Source: Thermoguttaceae bacterium (GTDB taxonomy: Bacteria > Planctomycetota > Planctomycetia > Pirellulales > Thermoguttaceae). From it: a stretch of 5,260 nt of DNA. Below are positions 1 to 4,262 of this stretch, piece by piece. Made by a program: the position numbers and the translations under genes. Location of the stretch: contig JAFYVO010000153.1 of assembly GCA_017549085.1 (NCBI GenBank), forward strand, positions 1-5,260, given 5' to 3'. Under the pieces are notes generated by a model, which was given only the letters and a program-made list of their open reading frames with translations, was not told the origin of the DNA and made no database searches. Numbering within the stretch: position 1 is the stretch's first letter; the number at the start of each line of letters is the position of its first letter.

Positions 1-669
1 CTTGACCGCGCCGCTCGTTCGATGATTTTGGGCGGTTCCTACGACAACAACCTCCTTTGCTTGGCGGAAAAAGAAGTTTTCGTCGTCGATTCCGTCTTCG
101 ACAAGATGATGGACGCGATGGAACGCGCGGGCGCCGTCCGCCTGAACGCCGTCGAAACCGACGCGATGACCCGTCGCGGGATCGTTCAAGTTGGCGAAGG
201 CGCCGCTCGCCACGACGCGCCGAACCGCGAATTCCTCGGGAAAGACGCCGCCGTTTTGGCCGCCGGCATTGGCAAGAGCGTCGCGTCCGACGTTCCGATG
301 CTTTTCGGCGAAACGGACTACTCGAACCCGTTCGTTCCGGTCGAGCAAATGATGCCGTTTCTGCCGTTCGTCCGTTGCCGCAACGTCGACGAAGCGATCG
401 AACGCGCTTACGAATCGGAACACGGCTTCCGTCACACCGCGATCATTCACTCGAATAACGTCGTTAATATGACGAAGATGGGCAAACTGCTCGACACGAC
501 CATTTTCGTCAAGAACGGTCCGAGCACCGCTGGAAACGGCGGCGGCGGCGAAGGTTACGGTTCCTATTCGATCGCGGGCCCGACCGGCGAAGGGATCACG
601 CGTCCGCTGACCTTCACCCGCAGTCGTCGCTGCGCGTTGGTCGAAAGCCTGCACGTTTTGGGCAAATAA
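1..669 (+). CDS. pduP: CoA-acylating aldehyde dehydrogenase, PduP type (5'-truncated by window edge)
   Basis: The frame is open from base 1 to the TAA at 667-669, giving the last 222 residues of a protein that normally has about 460-500. The ATG at base 22 is internal. Fragment residue 20 is the Cys of the motif DNNLLCLAEKE, matching the catalytic Cys region (DNNLPCIAEKE) of PduP/EutE enzymes. Other family marks are VEQMMPFLPFVR (residues 114-125, with the ALDH-fold Glu at 115), a Gly-rich GGGGEGYGSYSIAG segment, TGEGITRPLTFTR, and a closing RSRRCALVES. Such enzymes oxidise an aldehyde with NAD+ and CoA to acyl-CoA inside a microcompartment. Next to a class II aldolase and BMC-P genes, the likely substrate is L-lactaldehyde (inference). 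Any N-terminal encapsulation peptide lies outside the window, and the C-terminus ends without one. Codons favour GAC, AAC, ATC and TTC, suggesting high expression. The family is very likely; the substrate is less certain. Confidence 0.95.
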   Translation, partial: LDRAARSMILGGSYDNNLLCLAEKEVFVVDSVFDKMMDAMERAGAVRLNAVETDAMTRRGIVQVGEGAARHDAPNREFLGKDAAVLAAGIGKSVASDVPMLFGETDYSNPFVPVEQMMPFLPFVRCRNVDEAIERAYESEHGFRHTAIIHSNNVVNMTKMGKLLDTTIFVKNGPSTAGNGGGGEGYGSYSIAGPTGEGITRPLTFTRSRRCALVESLHVLGK

Positions 670-692
670 GACAATGTTTTAGGGGAAAACGG

Positions 693-722
693 GGAGCGGC
701 GCGAGCGTCGGCTCCTTGTTTT
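693..722 (+). terminator. Candidate hairpin plus T-rich tail after the aldehyde dehydrogenase
   Basis: GGAGC (693-697) pairs with GCTCC (711-715) around a 13-nt loop and is followed by TTGTTTT (716-722). The hairpin starts 23 bases after the aldehyde dehydrogenase stop. The stem is only 5 bp with wobble extension, so this is the weakest of three consecutive terminator-like structures in this gap. Confidence 0.4.
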
Positions 723-730
723 GCGATAGT

Positions 731-764
731 CCGCGCGACGTTGGAGACGGCGTCGCGCGGTTTT
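731..764 (+). terminator. Candidate intrinsic terminator, 10-bp perfect stem
   Basis: CCGCGCGACG (731-740) is perfectly complementary to CGTCGCGCGG (751-760). The loop is 10 nt and TTTT follows at 761-764. The stem is all G/C except one A-T pair and should be stable, but the T tract is short. It may end the aldehyde dehydrogenase transcript or partly reduce read-through into the downstream BMC-P unit. Confidence 0.6.
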
Positions 765-766
765 AG

Positions 767-785
767 CGCTCGCACGAGCGTTTTT
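767..785 (+). terminator. Second tandem terminator-like hairpin
   Basis: CGCTC (767-771) pairs with GAGCG (776-780) around the 4-nt loop GCAC, and TTTTT follows at 781-785. It begins only 7 bases after the 10-bp hairpin at 731-760. Together the two look like a tandem terminator just upstream of the next gene, which starts at 815. Confidence 0.5.
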
Positions 786-814
786 CGGAACGAACGAAGG
801 AAACCGGCGCGACG

Positions 815-1300
815 ATGACGATCGAAACTTTTGACTGGGGCGACTTTTGGGCGTCCGCCTGGAGCGCGAGCTGGTGCGAAATCGGCGCGCTTGTCGCGTT
901 GGCGCTCCTTTGGCGTCGCTTGCGAACCGGCAAAATGGGAATCGACGCGAAAAACGACGTTCGCGCTTTATTTTTGTTAGCGGCGGCTTTTACGTTGGGC
1001 GCGCTACGCAAGTTGTTCAACGATTTGGACGTCGTCGCGTTGTTTTGGGCGGCGTTGGCGTTCGGAACGGTACTTGATTATTGGAAGACGCGGGCGCGTC
1101 GTCGTCGCGAGGCGCAAGTTGCCGAGTTGAAGCGACGTAAAGCGGAAGCCGCGCGCCGTCTTGCGTTTTGGAGCGGAAGCGGTTCGAGCGACGGCTCTTC
1201 GCGCCGCCGCCGTTCGCGGCGTTCGCATCGTTCCGGAAGTTCGCGAAGTCGAGACGAGCGCGGTTCGAGCCGCCGACGCGACGAAAGGAGCGGCGAATGA
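815..1300 (+). CDS. Small membrane protein with Arg/Ser-rich cytoplasmic tail, BMC-locus associated, unknown function
   Basis: This encodes 161 residues that I cannot assign to a named family. The N-terminus is Trp-rich and acidic (DWGDFWASAWSASW, residues 7-20). Three hydrophobic stretches follow at about 21-33, 51-64 and 73-87 and look like two or three membrane segments. Residues 91-118 are a charged, Ala/Lys/Arg-rich, probably helical segment. Residues 119-161 are low-complexity Ser/Arg/Gly, resembling RS-type disordered tails. Arg-rich stretches at 34-37 and 91-98 suggest those flanks and the tail are cytoplasmic. The ATG is preceded by GAAGG (796-800), a long 14 bases away. Its TGA overlaps the ATG of the following BMC-P gene (ATGA), implying translational coupling. 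That link and its CpG-rich codon use support a real gene. A role in placing the microcompartment at the membrane is speculation. My uncertain recollection is that PV-type loci carry an unassigned gene at this position. Confidence 0.8.
   Translation: MTIETFDWGDFWASAWSASWCEIGALVALALLWRRLRTGKMGIDAKNDVRALFLLAAAFTLGALRKLFNDLDVVALFWAALAFGTVLDYWKTRARRRREAQVAELKRRKAEAARRLAFWSGSGSSDGSSRRRRSRRSHRSGSSRSRDERGSSRRRDERSGE
1284..1290 (+). promoter_or_regulatory. Shine-Dalgarno site that fixes the start of the first BMC-P
   Basis: AAAGGAG lies 6 bases before the ATG at 1297. The same frame is open further upstream, with an ATG at 1168. However, the BMC-P fold begins at 1297, and this site is well placed only for that start. 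Confidence 0.85.
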
Positions 1301-1581
1301 ACCGAGCGCGGGTTATCGGTTACGCGACGTCGGTAATGAAGCACGAATCGCTTACCGGTTATAAAATGCTGATCGCCGTTCCGGTTACGACCGACGGCGA
1401 CCGCCCGGACGGCGAACCGGCGATCGTTTTCGACGCGCTCGGCGCCGGAATCGGCGATTTGGTGTTGATAACGAGCGACGGTTCGTACACCGGCGGCGAT
1501 ATTATTGGAACAAGAATCACCCCGGCGCGTTGGGGCGTCGTTGGTATTATCGACTCGGCGAATAAAAAGGAAGACGAGTAA
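1297..1581 (+). CDS. pvmK: BMC-P vertex protein (EutN/CcmL family), canonical length
   Basis: This encodes a 94-residue shell protein that forms pentamers capping the vertices of a polyhedral microcompartment. The N-terminus MNRARVIGYATSVMKHESLTG matches the EutN/CcmL opening (M-x-x-A-x-V-x-G-x-V-x-x-T-x-K-H-x-x-L-x-G). It continues with KMLIAVPV (23-30), VFDALGAGIGDLVLIT (44-59) containing the signature GAGxGxxV, and WGVVGIID (79-86). The start at 1297 is chosen from the family N-terminus and a good Shine-Dalgarno; an in-frame ATG at 1168 would add 43 Arg-rich residues read from the previous gene. It overlaps that gene by 4 bases and ends 2 bases before the next. The family is certain from the motifs. 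The symbol follows the pvm gene naming as I remember it, in which K, L, M and N are consecutive, so treat it as tentative. Confidence 0.93.
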   Translation: MNRARVIGYATSVMKHESLTGYKMLIAVPVTTDGDRPDGEPAIVFDALGAGIGDLVLITSDGSYTGGDIIGTRITPARWGVVGIIDSANKKEDE

Positions 1582-1583
1582 AA

Positions 1584-2522
1584 ATGGGCGGTTTAGGTTG
1601 GAATTTGGACGAACTGGTCGGCAAGGTGATGGCCGACCTGCGGGGCGACCGCGTCGACGATTCCGCCGCTCGGTTAAGCGTCGCGTTATCGAACGATTTC
1701 AAAGTCGTTCAAGCGGCGCGTTCGACCGCCGCCGCGTCGGTTTCGACGCCGAAAGATAGCGAAAATAGCGAAAAGGTAGGGAACGGCGCGTCTTGCGGTT
1801 GCGCCGAGCGTTCGGACGCCGAGCCGATTTCGTCCTCTCCCGGTTTTTACGTCGCGGAAAAATTGCTCGTCGCGGAGACTGTTCGACGTTTAGCCGCGTC
1901 GACGTCGGAAAAACGTTGGCGCGTTCGTCCCGATTTTATCGCGACGCCTTCCGCAAAAGACGAATTGCGCAAGTTAAGCGTCGAGTTGATCGTCGACGGT
2001 TGCGTTTCGAGCGTCGCGAGCGAGTCGGCGAGCCAAACGAAGACGCCGCGCGTTACCTACTCGGCGTCGAATGTTTTCGCCGACGAGCCGATTCGCCCGA
2101 TTGCGACGCGGTTTCAAGCGGAAAAAAGCGGGGGCTCCGCGTCAGGGCGGCTCTTTTGGGCGTTGCATCTTCCGGACGGCGAACGTTTTCCGACGTTCGT
2201 CGAAAATTGTCCGTTTCGAGAAGCGGCGTTCGCGCAGTCGCGACTTTCCTGTTTGAAGGAAACGACGAAGCGAATCGCGGCGGAAATTGCGCAAAATAAG
2301 GAAACGCGAGCGATTATAACGACGAAAAACGCGGCGATCGCGTCCGTTTGGGCGAACCGGCTTTCCGGCGTCCGCGCCGTCGTCGCGTTTTCGACCGAGC
2401 AAACGAAGCGCGACGTCGAAGCGACGAACGCGAACGTGTTGATCGTCGACCCGAGCGACGTCGGCCCTTTCCCGTTCCGGCAAATCGTCGAGTTTTTTGC
2501 GACGCGGGCGCCGAAACGATAA
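1584..2522 (+). CDS. Microcompartment-associated protein with degenerate RpiB/LacAB-like C-terminal domain
   Basis: This encodes 312 residues, starting 2 bases after the first BMC-P with AAGGAAG (1567-1573) upstream. Four parts are visible. Residues 8-20 (LDELVGKVMADLR) form a short amphipathic helix like BMC encapsulation peptides. Residues about 40-86 are a Ser/Ala/Glu-rich linker containing CGCA (71-74). Residues 88-138 contain RWRVRPDFIATPSAKDELRKL, resembling a short TPSAxD module I recall from several BMC proteins such as PduL and EutT. Residues 189-308 resemble the second half of RpiB/LacA/LacB sugar-phosphate isomerases: AIITTKNAAIASVWANRLSG followed by VRAVVAF, then ATNANVLIVDPSDVGPF. 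These align with RpiB's IL.CGTGIGMSIAANK, GIRA and ND-ANVL-GARVIGP. The catalytic Cys of CGTGIG is replaced (TTKNAA), so isomerase activity is unlikely. It may be a lumen scaffold or adaptor (inference). The gene is secure and its role is unknown. Confidence 0.88.
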   Translation: MGGLGWNLDELVGKVMADLRGDRVDDSAARLSVALSNDFKVVQAARSTAAASVSTPKDSENSEKVGNGASCGCAERSDAEPISSSPGFYVAEKLLVAETVRRLAASTSEKRWRVRPDFIATPSAKDELRKLSVELIVDGCVSSVASESASQTKTPRVTYSASNVFADEPIRPIATRFQAEKSGGSASGRLFWALHLPDGERFPTFVENCPFREAAFAQSRLSCLKETTKRIAAEIAQNKETRAIITTKNAAIASVWANRLSGVRAVVAFSTEQTKRDVEATNANVLIVDPSDVGPFPFRQIVEFFATRAPKR

Positions 2523-2577
2523 CGAACGGCGTTAATTAAAACAATAAAGCGAATTAGGCAAAATAGCGAGCGGAGCG

Positions 2578-2584
2578 AAGGAGG
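2578..2584 (+). promoter_or_regulatory. Strong Shine-Dalgarno for the second BMC-P
   Basis: AAGGAGG, the full anti-16S complement core, ends 4 bases before the ATG at 2589. It lies in a 66-base gap (2523-2588) that is locally AT-rich. I saw no convincing -35/-10 pair there, so the gene is probably read from the upstream unit but translated independently. Confidence 0.8.
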
Positions 2585-2588
2585 AAAA

Positions 2589-3011
2589 ATGCGAGTCGCG
2601 CAAGTCGTCGGCAAGGTCGTGTTAAGCCGCGTTCACCCGCTGTTGATCGGTTCGCAGTTTAAGATCGTCGTTCCGTTGACGTTCGACGATTTAGCGTCGC
2701 CTTGTCCGGTCGAAGCGGCGGAAGCGACGTTGCAAGAGGAAAAAGAAGCGGGCGTCGACGCGGAAACGGCGACGGCGAACGCGGCGAATCGGCTGTTAAA
2801 CTCCGATATTCCGCGAAAATGGGGGAACGAGGTCGTTGCTTACGACGATTGTTCGGCGGCGATCGGCGAATGGATTGCGTTAAGCGAAGGCGCGGAAGCC
2901 GCGGCGGCGTTTCACCCGACGCAAAAACCGGTCGACGCGTTTTGCGGAGCGATCCTCGACACGCTCGTCGTCGACGCGGAGGTCGTCGCTGCGTTGGCGG
3001 CGAAGAAATGA
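2589..3011 (+). CDS. pvmM: BMC-P vertex protein (EutN/CcmL family) with a large internal insertion
   Basis: This encodes 140 residues, about 45 longer than a usual EutN/CcmL protein. The N-terminus MRVAQVVGKVVLSRVHPLLIG followed by FKIVVPL (24-30) is plainly BMC-P. The second half resumes with NEVVAYDDCSAAIGEWIALSEG (80-101), corresponding to the family's VVAxDxxGAGxGExVLxxxG. KPVDAFCGAILDTLVVD (113-129) corresponds to the closing PVDAAIVGIID. Between them, residues about 36-78 form an Ala/Glu-rich, probably helical insertion (for example VEAAEATLQEEKEAGVDAE). The signature GAG is replaced by SAA (89-91). The protein probably forms a distinct pentamer rather than a duplicate of the upstream one. 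Its codons follow the CpG-rich bias of its neighbours. Family assignment is strong; the symbol is tentative, from remembered pvm gene order. Confidence 0.9.
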   Translation: MRVAQVVGKVVLSRVHPLLIGSQFKIVVPLTFDDLASPCPVEAAEATLQEEKEAGVDAETATANAANRLLNSDIPRKWGNEVVAYDDCSAAIGEWIALSEGAEAAAAFHPTQKPVDAFCGAILDTLVVDAEVVAALAAKK

Positions 3012-3127
3012 AGCGCGGCGCGGCGATAAAGTTTAACGCGAAAACCGTTTTTGCGGACGGCGGCGATTTTAAAAAGTCGGAAATTGCGAAAAAGTCGATA
3101 AACGAAAAGAGCGTAAATTTATTTTAG
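3008..3127 (+). CDS. Possible 39-residue small ORF overlapping the second BMC-P (doubtful)
   Basis: An ATG overlapping the BMC-P stop (ATGA at 3008-3011) opens a 39-residue frame ending in TAG at 3125-3127. It begins MKRGAAIKF and ends EKSVNLF. The peptide is basic and Lys-rich, with no motif I recognise. The ATGA arrangement is shared with another gene pair here, which is the main argument for it. Against it are the lack of a clear Shine-Dalgarno, base composition more AT-rich than its neighbours, and termination just before a TATAAT box. It may simply be chance reading of an upstream promoter region. Confidence 0.2.
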   Translation: MKRGAAIKFNAKTVFADGGDFKKSEIAKKSINEKSVNLF

Positions 3128-3130
3128 CGG

Positions 3131-3136
3131 TATAAT
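3131..3136 (+). promoter_or_regulatory. Consensus -10 box (TATAAT) upstream of the aldolase
   Basis: A perfect TATAAT lies 72 bases before the aldolase ATG and would start transcription near 3143, leaving a leader of about 66 bases. It sits at the end of an AT-rich tract (about 3070-3138) in otherwise GC-rich DNA. No TTGACA-like -35 is seen at 16-18 bases spacing, so an activator or extended upstream contacts may be needed. The leader (3143-3208) is G-rich with no strong hairpin. Confidence 0.6.
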
Positions 3137-3208
3137 TTGGATAACGCGAACATCGGGGACGGGGCGCGAGGCCGCGTTCGGGGCGTTTAAGAGCAAAAGG
3201 AACCGAGT

Positions 3209-4099
3209 ATGCTTAATTTGCATCAAGTTAAAGAAGAAATCTGCGACATCGGTCGTCGGTTGTACAACAAAGGTTTTGCGGCGGCGAACGACGGCAACAT
3301 CAGCTACCGCATCGACGAAAATCGCGTCGTCTGCACGCCGACGCAAATTTGCAAAGGCTTCATGAAACCGGAAGACCTCTGCATCGTCGATATGGAAGGG
3401 AACCAAATCGCCGGGACGCGCAAACGCACGAGCGAAATCTTCCTTCACCTGACGATTATGAAAGAACGTCCGGAAGTGAAGTCGGTTCTGCACTGCCACC
3501 CGCCTTACGCGACCGCGTTCGGCGTCGCGAAAGAAGCGATTCCGCAATGCGTTCTTCCGGAAGTCGACATCTATATGGGCGACGTTCCGATCGCGAAGTA
3601 CGCCATTCCGGGCGGTCAAGAATTCGCCGACACGATTTTGCCGTTCATCCACAAGTCGGACGTCATCGTTTTGGCGAACCACGGCACCGTCAGCTTGGGC
3701 CCGACCGTCGAAAAGGCGTATTGGTTGACCGAACTCCTTGACGCGTATTGCCGCATCCTCTTGATTTCCCGCGACTTGGGCAAGACGAGCTACTTCACGC
3801 GCGAAGAAGCGGAAGACCTCCTCCAACTCAAGACGAAGTGGGGCATCAACGACCCGCGCTTGAAGGTCGAAAACTGCGAACTCTGCGCGAACGACATGTT
3901 CCGCGACAGCTGGAAAGAAACCGGCGTCGGGCACCGCGCCTTCGACCCGCCGCGCTTCCGTCGCAACGACGAAGAACCGTGCGGTTGCGCGTCGAATCCG
4001 ATTCTCAACAACAACGTCGAAATCGGCAAAGACCCGCAAACCGAAGCGCTCGTCAAGGCGATCGCCGACCGCGTGATGGAAATGATGAACAAACGTTAA
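3209..4099 (+). CDS. pvmN: Class II sugar-phosphate aldolase (L-fuculose/L-rhamnulose-1-phosphate type) with C-terminal encapsulation peptide
   Basis: This encodes 296 residues; AAAAGGAA (3195-3202) precedes the ATG. The core (about 1-195) is the class II aldolase/adducin fold. It contains AANDGNISYR (25-34, substrate-binding GN-S motif), catalytic Glu76 in TSE, and zinc ligands His95 and His97 in HCHPPYATAF and His158 in ANHGT. These enzymes cleave a 1-phosphoketose to DHAP plus an aldehyde; for fuculose- or rhamnulose-1-phosphate the aldehyde is L-lactaldehyde, a plausible substrate for the upstream aldehyde dehydrogenase. Typical FucA is about 215 residues. The extra 95 carry a CxxC (223-226), a CGCA (258-261), and a terminal amphipathic helix TEALVKAIADRVMEMM (278-293) that looks like an encapsulation peptide behind a flexible linker. 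The gene has its own TATAAT box and terminator, and its codons suggest high expression. The exact sugar is inferred. The symbol is recalled from the Planctomyces limnophilus work and not checked. Confidence 0.93.
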   Translation: MLNLHQVKEEICDIGRRLYNKGFAAANDGNISYRIDENRVVCTPTQICKGFMKPEDLCIVDMEGNQIAGTRKRTSEIFLHLTIMKERPEVKSVLHCHPPYATAFGVAKEAIPQCVLPEVDIYMGDVPIAKYAIPGGQEFADTILPFIHKSDVIVLANHGTVSLGPTVEKAYWLTELLDAYCRILLISRDLGKTSYFTREEAEDLLQLKTKWGINDPRLKVENCELCANDMFRDSWKETGVGHRAFDPPRFRRNDEEPCGCASNPILNNNVEIGKDPQTEALVKAIADRVMEMMNKR

Positions 4100-4121
4100 T
4101 CGTTTGAGCGTCGACGTATCG

Positions 4122-4158
4122 AACGGAAACCGACTTTTAAGGCGGTTTCCGTTTTTTT
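4122..4158 (+). terminator. Strong intrinsic terminator after the aldolase
   Basis: AACGGAAACCG (4122-4132) is perfectly complementary to CGGTTTCCGTT (4143-4153), an 11-bp stem with a 10-nt loop. An uninterrupted T7 tract occupies 4152-4158. It lies 22 bases after the aldolase TAA and separates the microcompartment genes from the peptidase gene. Confidence 0.92.
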
Positions 4159-4160
4159 AT

Positions 4161-4193
4161 GTCGCCGCGAAAAGGCGGAAAGAAGGCGGCGAC
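4161..4193 (+). repeat. Inverted repeat in the leader of the peptidase gene
   Basis: GTCGCCGC (4161-4168) pairs perfectly with GCGGCGAC (4186-4193) around a 17-nt purine-rich loop. No T tract follows, so it is not an intrinsic terminator. It could be a leader hairpin or an operator-like dyad. The rest of the gap to 4262 is purine-rich with no clear promoter. Confidence 0.4.
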
Positions 4194-4262
4194 GAGAAGA
4201 AGGAAAGTTGCGCAAACGTTGATGGCGTTGCGGTTTAACGAGGAAGGGGAAATAGAAAAAAG

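Noticed and set aside
57..458. A 133-codon Arg-rich frame inside the aldehyde dehydrogenase
   Set aside because: It is a +1-type shadow frame of a well-conserved enzyme, with low-complexity Arg composition.
1168..1296. An upstream in-frame extension of the first BMC-P from ATG 1168
   Set aside because: The extra 43 residues are an out-of-frame reading of the preceding gene's Arg/Ser tail. BMC-P proteins begin at the MNRARVIG position, which has a well-placed Shine-Dalgarno.
2523..2588. A possible promoter in the AT-rich gap before the second BMC-P
   Set aside because: No pair of -35 and -10 hexamers with 16-18 base spacing could be found; the AT-rich run alone is not enough.
2114..2614. A 166-codon minus-strand frame across the RpiB-like gene
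   Set aside because: It spans the Shine-Dalgarno and start of the second BMC-P and has no recognisable domain; it is a shadow of the plus-strand gene.
3119..4039. A 306-codon open frame on the minus strand opposite the aldolase
   Set aside because: The plus-strand aldolase has full family motifs with zinc ligands. The antisense product is Arg/Val/Phe-rich with no motif, and such frames arise because this genome's codon bias rarely yields stops on the opposite strand.
4194..4262. A possible promoter for the M24 peptidase
   Set aside because: TTGCGC at 4208-4213 has no -10-like hexamer at proper spacing. The region is purine-rich and no promoter can be supported from sequence alone.
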